DNA of 64,000 bases from assembly GCA_963854735.1 (NCBI GenBank), contig OY978100.1, positions 1,550,001 through 1,614,000 on the forward strand. The letters are read 5' to 3'. Positions 21,626-32,563 of this stretch are shown piece by piece. The translations under genes and the position numbers were made by a program. The notes beneath the pieces are model-generated. The model was not told the DNA's origin, made no database searches, and saw only the letters and a list, made by a program, of their open reading frames with translations. How positions within the stretch are numbered: position 1 is the stretch's first letter; each line of letters opens with the position of its first letter. The stretch comes from Marvania coccoides (lineage: Eukaryota > Chlorophyta > Trebouxiophyceae > Chlorellales > Chlorellaceae).

Positions 21626-23151
21626 TTACTCCTTTTTGCGGAAGAGGTAGTGCCCCACCCCCCAGCGCTCCCCCTTTTCGTACGCAAACAGCTCGCTGCA
21701 CGCTAGGTAAAACAACCGCCAGTAAACAAACCACTTGAGCGCCTGGTCCTCGCCGTACACCTCCTTGAACAGCGGCATGATCTCCGCTTTGGCCTTGTCG
21801 TGCAGCACCAGCCAGTCTTCCAGCGTTTTCGAGTAGTGGGTGCCGTTGACGTACCACTGTTGCTGCAGCGCTAAATCCTCCTGGAAGTGGAGTAACAGGT
21901 CGACGGAGGGCATGGTGCCACCTGTTTTGTGTCATTGATAAAGAAAGAAAAAACGGAGTCGTTTATTTGCAACAGATTAAAAAAAGGTTTCCTTCCCGGT
22001 GCAATTCGATCATCTCTCTCTCTCTCAAAGATTCAGGAGCGCTCACCAGCGAAAAAGTACTTTGTCATCCAGTCGGTCTCGCTCTGCACCTCGTAGTGGT
22101 ACGGCAGCCCCGTCTTGTGCACAAAGATGTGCACAAACAGCATCCCCCCGGGGCGCAGCCATCCCCCGATCCGCCGCATCAGCTCCCCGTAGTTCTTCAT
22201 GTGCTCAAACATCTCCACAGACACCACGCGGTCGTAGCTCCCGGGGGAGGGCGGCTCAAAGTGCGCCACGTTGGCGGTGACAATCGTGAGGTTCGTCAGC
22301 CCTCTGGCCTTGGCCATGCCATCGATGTACTCTTTCTGGGTGCGGGAGTTGCTGACGGCGGTGACAGAGGCGTTGGGGTACTTCTCCGCCATGTACAGCG
22401 ACCACGAGCCCCACCCGCAGCCCAGCTCGAGGATGGTTTGGCTGTCTGCGAGGGCCGCCCGCTTGCTGCACAGCGCCAGCATGGCGAGCTCAGCCTCCTC
22501 CAGGGTGGTGGTGGGGGAGGGGTACAGGCAGGAGGAGTACTTGCGGTGGGGGCCCAGGCATAGGTTGAAGTACTCAGTTGGCACCTAATTCAAAAATAAA
22601 AAAATGGTGTTCAATCGATAGAAATGCCAATCGTGGTGTTTTTGGACAGGAAGTAGATAAAGATTGAATGAAGGCGGAGGGAGATAAAACAACAGCAGTT
22701 TAAGGCTACGATTTTCTTTCTTTCTTTCTTTTCCCCCTCATCACCTCGTAGTGCTGCTCGTTGGCAGCATCGGTCTCAATAGCAATGGGCAGGCCCTTGA
22801 GCTCCTCAACGAACGCCTGCAGGCGGCGGTAGAACTCTTCGCCCGACTCAGGGGTGCTCTGCGAGAGGGGAAGAGGCGAAATATTACTCAAACCATTCGT
22901 GCTGCCGGCCGTCACCCGCAGGTCGGTGTGTCGGCTGTCTTGTCTGCGAGTTGCGTGTCTGCAACGATGCCAGGAATGTGGTGATGGGCATAGCTAGCAG
23001 AAGGAGCATGTCTTCGCCTTACCTCTTTGGCGCGGTTAGCCAGCAGATGGCGAATGCCCGCCCTCACGAGTGCATCAGGGACCAAGTTTTTTTCCACGAC
23101 CTTGAGGAGAAGGGGAAAAGCCTCCTCGTACAGAGATCGAGCAAAATACAT
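21626..23151 (-). CDS. Cyclopropane-fatty-acid-synthase-like / (S)-coclaurine N-methyltransferase-like SAM methyltransferase
   Basis: Minus-strand exons 23151-23023, 22858-22745, 22584-22047 and 21921-21626 give 358 aa, the normal length of plant CNMT-like proteins. PTEYFNLCLGPHRKYSSCLY is the substrate-side block of the CMAS family; ILELGCGWGSWSLYMAEKYP is the SAM-binding motif I. VSVEMFEHMKNYGELMRRIG and FVHIFVHKTGLPYHYE follow, and the end has LFKEVYGEDQALKWFVYWRL. Members transfer methyl groups from SAM to amines (coclaurine) or lipids. Algal copies are widespread where no benzylisoquinoline alkaloids are known, so the natural substrate is open. All introns are GT-AG and lie in phase. Confidence 0.85.
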
Positions 23152-24108
23152 GTCAGCTTGGTGGGAATTACAGGCGATGGTTTGCTAACAAACTTTTTTT
23201 CTTTCGAGATCAGAAATAAAAAAATATGATGCGCTGCTACTAAGGGGGCGGTTGGGAGATAAGGGGATCGTCAAAGCACCATTGCTAAATTTATATGCAT
23301 ACAAATTTTCAAGTTCTTTGGCAAAATGAGGCTCAAACTTTCTTCACTCACTCCCAGTCTTGAGTCTGGGCAAACGGGTGGGAATGGAGAGATGGGTGTC
23401 GTTGCGCCCCGTTTTAGTGAACACAAGTAAAGTAAAAGGGCTCCCACGTGCTCGCTTTATGCGCACAATTTGTTTCAGTAACCAAAAATTTGTGAAGACG
23501 TCGACATAAATTTCATATTTGCCACTGTCATTTGCCACATACTCGACGGTTGCTGTTGTGGAATTTCGTGCGATGTTCAGGGGAATGAAAATCGATGGGC
23601 CCTAGAACCATACGTAAATCTCATCACACTCACGAGGCGTGCACGGCAAACAATGCAAAATTGCGACAGGCGGCCAGCAGTTGCGCGCTGCAGACCATCT
23701 CCCCAAACATCCACACGCAAAGGCTCCCAAGCTCAATTTCGCGGGGAAATATTTTTGTCTAGAGTTGAACAATTTAGGGAACTGGCAATGAACGAAGCTG
23801 CTCACTGGACGAACAACGATAAGCATAGCTGCTGCTCAAGCAGGGACCAGTTGCTTCAGTAATGGTCCATTGTAAAAGCACCACCCGTTCCTTCTTCATG
23901 GCCATGAAGAAGTAGCAGCAGTTCCTCAAAGTGCTGCAGGGTGCCCATGCAAAAAAATTCCTCATCTTTTTGTTGTTCACTTTTATTATTATTATTTTGG
24001 CGCTGTTCATCAATTAAAAAAAATCACTTGCAATAATACCATTAACAGCCATTAGACAGCACTCCCTTTTTCACTTATAATTTCAAATCATCGAAAATAA
24101 AATAAAAT
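23152..24108. other. Intergenic between divergent genes, 957 bp
   Basis: Lies between the starts of the CNMT-like gene (minus) and RPB3 (plus). GC content is somewhat raised at 23630-23760, but the short open frames there on both strands look like chance. No RNA gene or repeat seen. Confidence 0.4.
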
Positions 24109-25388
24109 ATGGCACCATATCAAAGCGGAGGGCAGGCAGCGCGACCAAAGATAGAGATCAAAACTATCTCTCCAGATTATTGTGAATTTCTGCTGACAGG
24201 ATGCGACGCGAGCGTGGCAAATGCTCTTCGAAGAGTAATCATCGCAGAGGTGGGCAGCTCTGTCGCTTTCTCGCTGCAACTTTATATCAATCCAATGCTC
24301 CCACATTTCATGCATTTGACCCCTCATCCTTTGCCCCCAGGTGCCCACCATCGCAGTCGAGCTGGTGGAGATTGAGCTCAACACCACCGTGCTGAACGAC
24401 GAGTTCATCGCTCACAGACTAGGTAATCCGATGTCGCATTCACCACCACTCGTTTCCATCGCGGATCCAACCCATTTAACAACCGCAGCAACTTTTTTGT
24501 TTTTCTCACCGCCCCTCTCTTTCCTCCTGCACCAGGCCTCATCCCTCTCATCAGCGACTACGTGTACAATATGAAGAGCATATACGAGGACGCCGACGAC
24601 AACGACGTTGTGGACGTTGAGCTCAGGCTGCACGCTCGGTGCAACACCGACGAGACCATCAGCATCACCTCAGACGACCTCGTGCTGGACCCAGCCCACT
24701 CACGTGAGCCCAGTATTATAGCTTTATAAACGGAATTATCATTTTAACCCTTTAAAAAATCAATTATAGTCATGCTATGTTTGTTAAAATTTGAGATTTT
24801 TTCGGCCTCCGCCACTCCACTCACTCATTGCCCCTTTCTTCACCTTTTTCAGTGGTGCGGCCGGTGGGGTACGACAGCCGCAACGACCCCTCCCGCCCCG
24901 AGCGCGGCGTGCTGCTGGTGAAGATGCGGCGCGGGCAGGAGCTCAAGCTTCGGTGCATCGCCCGCAAGGGCATCGGAAAAGACCACGCCAAGTGGCAGCC
25001 AGTGGCCACCGCCGCCTTCCAGTACGTCCCCGAGATCACCATAAACCACGCGGCGCTGGAGAACCTCACAGACCCGCAGCGGGAGGAGCTCTGCGACGCA
25101 GACCCCCGGCGAACGTTCCGCCACAACCAGATCACAAAGAGAATAGAGGTGGTGGACCCGCTGCTGCACCAGTACGACGGGGAGGTGCTGGCCAAGGCGG
25201 AGGAGCTGGGGGTGGCGGGCGCCATCGACATCGTGCAGCGCCAGGACGAGTTTATGTTTAGGATTGAGGGGACGGGGGCGCTGCACACGGCAGACGTGGT
25301 TTCTACGGCGCTGGAGGTGCTGATGGGGAAGCTGGCGCTGCTGCACGCGGGGATAGAACCGCTGCTGGGCAAGGACATCGCGGCATGA
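24109..25388 (+). CDS. RPB3: RNA polymerase II subunit RPB3, zinc loop missing
   Basis: Exons 24109-24249, 24341-24422, 24536-24703 and 24853-25388 give 308 aa; Arabidopsis NRPB3 is similar in length. The alpha-like N-terminal domain shows [20 protein letters not shown] and [18 protein letters not shown]. The insert domain has [19 protein letters not shown] and [16 protein letters not shown], and the C-terminus has [23 protein letters not shown]3 dimerises with RPB11 to nucleate Pol II assembly. The zinc loop that normally follows LIPLISD (four Cys) is replaced by [20 protein letters not shown], with no Cys. The surrounding residues clearly favour RPB3 over the Pol I/III paralogue RPAC1. The intron phases agree throughout. 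Confidence 0.9.
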
Positions 25389-25695
25389 TGGCTGCAGAGA
25401 AGGGGAGGGGTTGATCTCAGCGGCGGTGGCGGATTTTAAAGGATTGTTTTTGACTGATTTGACTATTAAAAAAGAGAGTGTGTTTGCATTTCCTTTTTAC
25501 ATTTAACAAAAGTAAGAAGGGAAAATAAACAAAATGACAGAGGGACATCAGTACAAATTTTCATCATAAACAGAAAAAATAAACGGGAAAACGGATTTTG
25601 GGGCAAAATGTAATAATGCAAATGCTGGTGATTTCGGATGAAACGCGGGTGCACTACTACTATTGCAGATGCTGTGCTACATGCGCATTCATGCT
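25389..25695. other. Intergenic between convergent genes, 307 bp
   Basis: Shared 3' flank of RPB3 and glutathione reductase. TGTAA at 25609-25613 (plus) and TTACA near 25497 (minus). Nothing else seen. Confidence 0.4.
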
Positions 25696-27413
25696 TTACA
25701 CCGCCTTCCCATCGCGGATCTTGCGCGTGGCGGTGCGCATCGTCACGAACTCTTCCGCTGCCGAAGGGTGGATGCCCACAACGCTGTCCAACTGGGCCTT
25801 GGTGACCCCCATCTTCACCGCCACGCCCATCCCCTGCAGAATCTCCGCGGAATCAGGGCCCACCATGTGGCACCCCACCACCTTATCGCTGGCAACGTCC
25901 ACAATCAGCTTCATGAACGTCCGCCCCTCCGCCCCGCTGATGGTATTGCGCATGGGGCGGAACGAGGACGTGTATACGTCGATGTTCGTGTATTGCTTCA
26001 CTGCCTGCTCCTCCGTGACCCCCACGGTGCCGATTTGGGGGTGAGAAAAGACTGCAGTGGCGATGTTGGCGTGGTCGGGCGCGGTGGCCTCCCCGCCAAA
26101 CAGCGTCTTCGTGAGGGCCATGGCCTCCATCAACGCAACAGGCGTCAAGTTCATGCGGTCGGTGACGTCTCCCACCGCCCAGATCGACGGCACCGTGGTC
26201 TGGGAGTAATCGTTAACGGCGATGGCCCCAGACTTGGTGAGTTCCACGCCCGCGGCCTCCAGCCCCAGTCCCCTGACGTTGGGCTTGCGCCCCGTGGCCG
26301 CCATCACGTGGTCTACGGTGAACGCCACGTCCGGCTCGGCGCCGTTGGCAGAGGAAGCAACAAAGTCGAAGCGGCTGTCTTCTCGGCGATGCATCGATTT
26401 AGGTGTCCTATACGGGTGCAATTTGACCCCGTTCTTTTCGTACTGCTCCGTCACGAACGCGCGCACTTCCTCGTCGAAGCCCCGCAGCGGCAGGGGCTGC
26501 CGGTATAGCAGGTGCACCTCGGAGCCCAGCCCCGCGAAAATGCAGGCAAACTCCACTGCGATGTACCCTCCGCCGATGATGGCGATGCTCTTGGGCACTT
26601 GCTTCACCTCCAGCGCGTGGTCGGAGATGATGGCGAGGTCGTCGCCCTCGAACTCGGGCACAAAGGCGCGGCCGCCGGTGGCGATGAGGATGTTCTTGGC
26701 AGTGACGCGGCGGCCTGCGACCTCCACGGTGTGGGGGTCCACAATCACGCCACGCCCCTCAATCATCTCCACCCCCGAGTTCTTCAGCAGGTTGCCGTAC
26801 ACGCCGTTGAGCCGCCTAAGCTCAGCGTTCTTTTTGTCGAGGAAAGTTTTCCAGTCCAGGGTGGGGGCGCCAGGGAGGCTCCACCCAAAGCCCTGCGCGT
26901 CTTTGAAGGCTTCAGAGTACTCGGAGCAGTAGACGAAGAGCTTCTTGGGCACGCAGCCACGCAGCACGCAGGTGCCGCCGGCACCGCCGGTGTCATCTGA
27001 AGCAATGGGGTTGTAAGGCATCTCGCAGATGCCCACCTTGGCGCCGTAGGTCCCCGCGGCCACGCGCGCCGCGCGAACGCCGCCGCTGCCTGCGCCGATG
27101 CAGAAGAGATCGTAGTCAAAGTCGCCAGAGGCGGCGACAGTGGTCATCGCAGCACGGCGTGTGGTGAAATTGGGGGAGGAGCGAGGGGTCACGGGGCGGC
27201 GGAGGGCGGGAAAGAGAGCTGCGGATTTGGTGAGGCTGGCGTGCCTGAGCTTGAAGCAGTTGGCCACCACTGCAACAAAATAAGAGGAGTGATGAGATGA
27301 CAAATTTGATGAAGCGCGTGGCAGAGAAAATATATTGTAAATTCTCGATGGCAAGCACCTGGAAGGTATGGCCGGCTCTGATGGAGCAACCCTGACGTCG
27401 TCCCAAAAGACAT
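25696..27413 (-). CDS. GR: Glutathione reductase, probably plastid-targeted
   Basis: Exons 27413-27359 and 27269-25696 give 542 aa. Residues 1 to about 65 are Ser/Arg/Leu-rich with few acids (MSFGTTSGLLHQSRPYLP and onward) and look like a plastid transit peptide. The FAD site is CIGAGSGGVRAARVAAGTYG. The redox disulfide is in GGTCVLRGCVPKKL. NADPH binding is at IAIIGGGYIAVEFACIFAGL, the second FAD block at PSIWAVGDVTDRMNLTPVAL, and the C-terminal active-site His-Glu pair at GIHPSAAEEFVTMR. The enzyme reduces oxidised glutathione with NADPH in the ascorbate-glutathione cycle. TGGAGGTC and MRNTISGAEGRTFMKLIVD are typical of plant-type GR. Function is certain; targeting is inferred. Confidence 0.93.
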
Positions 27414-27494
27414 GAAATCGATTAAAAATCGATCAACAGGGAAGCCTTGCAGCTCGAGGGGAAGCTGGGTGGGGCGTGCTTTCTATAATATTCC

Positions 27495-27499
27495 TTACA
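27495..27499 (-). terminator. TGTAA (minus strand) polyadenylation signal
   Basis: TTACA on the + strand, 25 bases beyond the stop of the unknown minus-strand gene at 27524. Confidence 0.45.
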
Positions 27500-27523
27500 C
27501 GATTGATGAAACTAAAAAAAAGA

Positions 27524-29578
27524 TTAGGTAATTGAAGCCGAGGCCATTTTCCCTCCTTCCTGCCGTCCATGCTCTGGCTGCAAAGAAGAGCAGTCACCTG
27601 CGTCATCCGTGTTCGCAGCCTCGGGCTTATGGAACCAACCGCGCACCCACCTCACAGCCGATCTGGTGAGGTGCCAGACGTTGAGCACTGGCGGCACCGC
27701 CATTGTCGGCGCAGGCAGCGCAAACGCAGGGTTCAGCTGCGCAAACACGTCCAGACAGTCCATGAGCGTCAAAATATAGCGCTTGGGCACCTCACACTCC
27801 AATTCAATCTTGCTATTCTTCTCTGCCTCAACCTTCACTCGCATTTCATACCCGCTGCCACTGCTGCCCCGCCGCCGCCGCCGCCTGAACTGAATGCGCC
27901 CGTCCACTGGCGTCCACTGCTTTCCGCTCGTCACTACTCCACCGAGACTCTCCTGTCCCTCCAGCAACGCTAGCGTCAGCCCCATTACCTTCATTTCATC
28001 CAACCTACCCGAGACAACCACGGCCCCCTCCTCATCCCCGCTGCGCCCCAGAAACAGCTTGCAGATGAAACTCCCTGACCCGATGCCTAGTTGCGCTTGC
28101 TCCCAGCACCCTGCTTCAAGCTTACGCATCAAGGCTGTCTCCGTCAGCCCATCGGCGTAAACGAAAAAGTTTCTAAGGGCGCGCGTCGCGGGGGTGTCTA
28201 GCTCCAGCCCTTTGGCCGCGAGCTCTGTGAGGGAGGCGCCCTTGGCTGTCGCCTGCATGGTGATGGCCATAGCTGCATCGTCGGCGCTGCGAGAATCGAT
28301 CTTGAGGCGCAGCACAAACTCGCTCCTCTCCTCGGGCTTGACTTCGGAAGCCTCGATGATGGCGGTGACCAAGCGGCGTTTCTGCAACAGAGCAGCAGGA
28401 GACCAGGCAACGTCGATGAAAATTTATTTGAGGGGAAAACAAAACGCGTTTGATATGTTTAACTTGCCCAAGATCGCATCTCCGGGCCGGAAACTAGGTT
28501 CCAGACTGCCCCTGATGCCATGGCGCTTTCGTCGGCTATCCTCAGCTCGTCCTCCTCTTCTTTAATTTTCTTCATTTCTTCAATTGCCACCCAGCTGCCG
28601 GGCCCCTCAGGCGCGCTCGAAATTTCCGCTACTTTCCCCTCTTTCACTGCTGTTTCTTTCCTCCCAATTGTTTTCCCCGCCTCGCTGTCCAAGTCGTAGA
28701 CGCTGGCAGGGGTATCAGCCACTCCCTTCAATCTTTTCGCCTCTTGCTCCGCTTTCAGCTTCGCCAGCTGCGCCCACATCTCCCGCTCCACCTCATCAGC
28801 CACTTCTGGCGCCACCGCTTGCGCCAAAACAGAGAGATCCCCGAACGCAGACAGCCTTTGCAGCGACAGCTCGGGACGCTGTCTCAGCGCCTCCACCACT
28901 GTACACGCGAAAAACAACAATCACGCTCAGGTAAAATATCCAAAAATCAACTAACATTTTTATTATGCATTTCATGAATTTTAAAAAGCTAAAAATGTGA
29001 TTTTGGGGTTGGGAAACCAACTCACAGGTCTCAGCACCCCCCATGTCTTGCTTGACCAAACTCTGCAGGGTTGGCTTCTTTTCCAGGATCTTTGGCACGG
29101 CTTCTGCTAGATTTTTTGCTCTGGTATGGTAGTGATTGTACAAGGCGACGATGCTGGCGGCAGTTCGGGCCTGATCGGGGGCTGCAAAATAATTAACGAC
29201 AAGTAAAAATTATTTAGGAGAAAGGGGGGGGAACGCCCAGAGATAAGTAATATTGAACCCACACAGTATTCCATTTATAACCAGCTCGCAGCTGTTAGCT
29301 ACAGCGATCGTGCAAGTGACATCCATCGAGGGGTCTTCAGCCACCGATGCTGCCTCAGGGGAGTTGGAAGGCTGGTTGCGGAGGGCCGCCGGTGAGCTGC
29401 AATTTTTTTTAAACGGGTTTCTAATTGTTCGATGGGGCGATGGCGCTCTGAGAGGGGGTTGCCGGTGCAGTGGAAAACGCATCGATCGCAACGAGCACTG
29501 AACGCCATTTCCATGCCCAAATCGAGCGCCAGGCAAGCCACATGGCGATCTCGGCGATGAAAAATCAATCATATTCAT
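27524..29578 (-). CDS. Unknown conserved-looking protein, possibly organelle-targeted
   Basis: Minus-strand exons 29578-29263, 29181-29026, 28898-28468 and 28381-27524 join in phase to 586 aa. The last intron uses a GC donor (gcaagt). The N-terminus (MNMIDFSSPRSPCGLPGARF, then an Arg/Ser/Pro-rich stretch) resembles a transit peptide. The middle is helical: ARTAASIVALYNHYHTRAKN, KILEKKPTLQSLVKQDMGG, then a charged EREMWAQLAKLKAEQEAKR. The C-terminal 285 residues look like a mixed alpha/beta domain with SEFVLRLKIDSRSADDAAM, GSFICKLFLGRSGDEEGAVV and KIELECEVPKRYILTLMDCL. I see no membrane helix or catalytic motif that I recognise. Composition and splice signals make it a real gene; I cannot assign a function. 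Confidence 0.65.
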
Positions 29579-29690
29579 ATTTAACACGCTCCTTCTTGCA
29601 TTTGCGAAATTTTGAACTCAGATGCTATTTGATTAATTTATTTTCAAACGAATCCTCGCTCTTCTAGGTCTCAAGCTAAGCTGAAAATCG

Positions 29691-29695
29691 TTACA
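29691..29695 (-). terminator. TGTAA (minus strand) polyadenylation signal
   Basis: TTACA on the + strand, about 62 bases beyond the stop of the BRAP2-like gene. Confidence 0.4.
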
Positions 29696-29756
29696 AAAAT
29701 TCAGATATATTTATATAATCATACTGCACCACCGAAGAGCCAGCCAATTATATTCT

Positions 29757-31664
29757 TCACTTCTTTTTCCGCTGCCTCCGTGGCGGGGACTGCGGCGGCA
29801 GCGGCAGCACCGTCGCGCCAGCCACCTCCCCTCCCCCGTTGGCATCGATGGTATCTCTCGCCTGAATAAATACCATCAGGTCCCGCACCTGCTCCTGCAA
29901 ATCCCTCACTGTTGCTTCCTGCTCAGTCGCCCGTCCCTCCGCTGCCTCCAACTTCACTTTGAACTGCTTCTGGTTGGCCAGCAGCGTGTCGTTGAGCTCC
30001 TTCAGAAATTCCTTCTCCTCTCGGACTTTTGCCACCGCTTTGGCAATCTCCCCAAGCTTGCTCTCTGCCGTCCGCCGCCGCCGCCGCTCTTCCGCCACGC
30101 TCACGGCCGCCTCCTCTGCTGCCGCCGCCGCAGCAGCGGCCCGCTCCTCCGCGGCACCCACCGCTGCCTCCAACTCCTGCCGCTGCTTCTCCAGCAGCCC
30201 CTCAAAGTGCGCACGCTGCGAGTCCAGCTGGCTCACCAGCAAATGGCTGTACTCAGATGCCAGCGCGTCCAGTTTGCTCGCGACCAGCGCCTCTTCTAGG
30301 TGGGGGTCCATCGGCTCCAACGCCCCCCCGCCAGGCTCCCCCCCGCCGCCGCCGCCACACACCCCGCTCCCCCCGCTGCATCCCTCACCTCCTCCACCCC
30401 TTCCATTCCCCCCGCCGCTACTCCGCCCGCTGCTGCCCGGCGCCGGCACCTCCACCAGCTTCCCGTCGGTTTTGCTGCGCACTAGGCGGTGCACGTAGGC
30501 ATCACTGGCGTAGTCCCAAACACGCTGAGTTTCCAGCTCCAGCGCGTACCCGTGGCCAGACTCCTGCCAGTGCGTGGACGCGTGGGAGCCGCGGTACCGC
30601 CCGCACCCCACGTGCCCGCAAATGAGGCAGATCCATAGGTCGGCAGCGGTGCCGCACTCCCCGCAGTGCGAGGCGCCTTCGGAGGGGTGCTGGCAGTAGC
30701 GGCACACCGGGCAGGTGGAATCCCCCCACTGCCGCAGACATCTGTTGTGAAATTTGTGGTTGCAGACGGTGGTCACCACTCCCGAGATGTGTTCATCCAG
30801 ACGCTCCAGGCAGACGGGGCAGGAGGGCAGCTCCGTGGCCCCTGGGGGTGGGGAAGGGGCGGGACCTAGAAGGTGAGCGTCGGCGTCGGCGGCGGTGGTG
30901 GTGGTTGAGCCTGGCTGGGCGGTGGGTGGTTCGCTGAATTCGACGTCTTTTACGAAGAGCAGGCGGCAGACAAACTCGGGCTCCAGAACGCAAAACTGCC
31001 GTAGGAAACACATGCAAGGCATCGTTAAATTGTTAGTATTAGGAGAGGAAAATTTATGAGTTTCGGGTTTATTCTTTCTAGCTAATAAATTAAAAGAAGA
31101 AGAAGCGAAGTCTTCCTGCCCAAAAAAGTAAACAATGTCGAACATTCCCTGCTGGTGGGCACTCACCGGCTTGCCGTTGAAGTCGGTGTAGAACCCGTCC
31201 GCCGCCTCCTGCGCGTCAAACTGCAACAGCACCAGGCAGGTGGCCTTTGCAGCGGAGTTGCGCCGCACCAGGCGAATGTCTTTGGCCCGCTCAAAATAAG
31301 CGCCCAAAAAGGTGCAAAACTCGGGGAACCCCATGTCTGGGGGCAGCGACAGCACACACAGCTGCTCGCTGCGCTCTGCTGGCAGCGGTGGGGGCTCGGT
31401 GGGGCCTCCGTCTCGGTCGCGGCGGTGCTGATCGGTGGTCGCTCCTCCATCCTCAGAGAGGTGGCGGTAGAGGTGCACGATGCCGGTGATGTGTTCCACG
31501 CGGGGATTGCCAGCGGAGAAGTCCAGCTGGTCTACCGCAGATTGGATGGCAGTGTCGGCATTATCTTGGCCGTCCGAGGTGCTGCCAGCAGCCGTTGCAG
31601 CGGCCTGCCCCTCCCCCGGCGGTGCAGCGCTTTTTGTGGCGCCACGCACCTTCAGGCTGTACAT
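29757..31664 (-). CDS. BRAP2-type RING and UBP zinc-finger protein (E3 ubiquitin ligase)
   Basis: Exons 31664-31167 and 30995-29757 (phase 0) give 578 aa. An N-terminal BRAP2/RRM-like domain carries LCVLSLPPDMGFPEFCTFLG and GFYTDFNGKPFCVLEPEFVC. A RING finger follows: CPVCLERLDEHI, VVTTVCNHKFHNRCL, then DSTCPVCRYCQ. The UBP zinc finger is HCGECGTAADLWICLICGHV plus GCGRYRGSHASTHWQESGHG. The C-terminus is a long coiled coil with many Ala, Glu and Gln. This order (BRAP2, RING, UBP, coiled coil) is that of human BRAP and of Arabidopsis BRIZ1/BRIZ2, which pair through their coiled coils to ubiquitinate targets during seed germination. The start was set at the first ATG, matching the typical MFSLRV-like beginning. 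Confidence 0.9.
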   Translation of the reverse strand: MYSLKVRGATKSAAPPGEGQAAATAAGSTSDGQDNADTAIQSAVDQLDFSAGNPRVEHITGIVHLYRHLSEDGGATTDQHRRDRDGGPTEPPPLPAERSEQLCVLSLPPDMGFPEFCTFLGAYFERAKDIRLVRRNSAAKATCLVLLQFDAQEAADGFYTDFNGKPVSAHQQGMFDIVYFFGQEDFASSSFNLLARKNKPETHKFSSPNTNNLTMPCMCFLRQFCVLEPEFVCRLLFVKDVEFSEPPTAQPGSTTTTAADADAHLLGPAPSPPPGATELPSCPVCLERLDEHISGVVTTVCNHKFHNRCLRQWGDSTCPVCRYCQHPSEGASHCGECGTAADLWICLICGHVGCGRYRGSHASTHWQESGHGYALELETQRVWDYASDAYVHRLVRSKTDGKLVEVPAPGSSGRSSGGGNGRGGGGEGCSGGSGVCGGGGGGEPGGGALEPMDPHLEEALVASKLDALASEYSHLLVSQLDSQRAHFEGLLEKQRQELEAAVGAAEERAAAAAAAAEEAAVSVAEERRRRRTAESKLGEIAKAVAKVREEKEFLKELNDTLLANQKQFKVKLEAAEGRATEQEATVRDLQEQVRDLMVFIQARDTIDANGGGEVAGATVLPLPPQSPPRRQRKKK

Positions 31665-32563
31665 ATCAAGGGAACTGGGATACAGCGTCTGAGATCGACT
31701 GTTTAATTTTGAGATCAAAATACTTTCGAAAAATTTGCGAGGAAATTATTTCTATGTCTGGCGAGCACAAAAAATACCCAAAATGTAATTTGTTATAATA
31801 TATTTTCACATGGAAAAAACACATTTCAGAAGTCTTCTGACGTCACACTTTCACTTTCTGAAAAGAGAGTTGGCCCTGCGGTTGAAAATCATGTTCACAG
31901 CTTGTCGCAGATGCAGTTCACTGTCAAAGCAGCGCTGCTTCGTCTGTATGAAGCTGCGTGCTGCTGTGAATTAAGTGGGCGGGCGGTGATTTCGAGGCAA
32001 AAGAATGAGGTTGGCTGGGGAGCTCGATGCAAGCTAGCCTAAAGCGACTGCTGTTGAGAAACAATTATCCGCCTTGTCATTGCTTTGCATGAGCGTTTTC
32101 TTTTTACTCTGCATTCCGTTGACTTGCTACAAGCAAGCATGCATGCCGCATGGACAGTAACAGAGGCTGCATCACCTTGTTAATGCAAAACATGCGCACG
32201 CAGGGTGGTTTCGGAGCTGCAAATGTTGGTATTCAGACAAAATGCGGTGACGGGAATCCTCCCGTCCCCGCGTTTTGTGCCCTCCCCCCCCGCACTGCGC
32301 CATGGCTACCTAAAGCGTGGTCCTGTACCGCAGTGAGCCCCACGGCCTTGCAGCACCATGCATAAAATCACCGCTCCACAGTTTGATACAGTCAATACAA
32401 CTTGGCAAGACTTGTGACTTGAGTGATTTTAAAATCCCCCCCCCCCCCCCCCCCACACACACAACTTTTTGTATTGTCCAACTCCAGAGCCAGAATAATC
32501 GTCTTGGCCATGGCTGGTCTGCAGTTTTTGCTATTTCAATTCGCTTGACTGTTTTTTAAATTG
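31665..32563. other. Intergenic between divergent genes, 899 bp
   Basis: AT-rich, with a 19-C run followed by AC repeats at 32436-32463. Several short open frames have no coding character. Presumed promoters of the BRAP2-like gene (minus) and the carboxypeptidase gene (plus). Confidence 0.4.
32436..32463 (+). repeat. Poly-C run (19 C) and short AC repeat
   Basis: Homopolymer of 19 C followed by ACACACACAA. Its exact length may be affected by sequencing or assembly. Confidence 0.75.

Noticed and set aside
23602..24013. Short minus-strand open frames between the CNMT-like gene and RPB3
   Set aside because: Cys- and Ser-rich by chance, no acceptor or donor in matching phase and no recognisable family.
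32436..32463. Poly-C/AC run as a functional element
   Set aside because: Homopolymers of this kind are common replication or assembly products; no associated motif supports a function.
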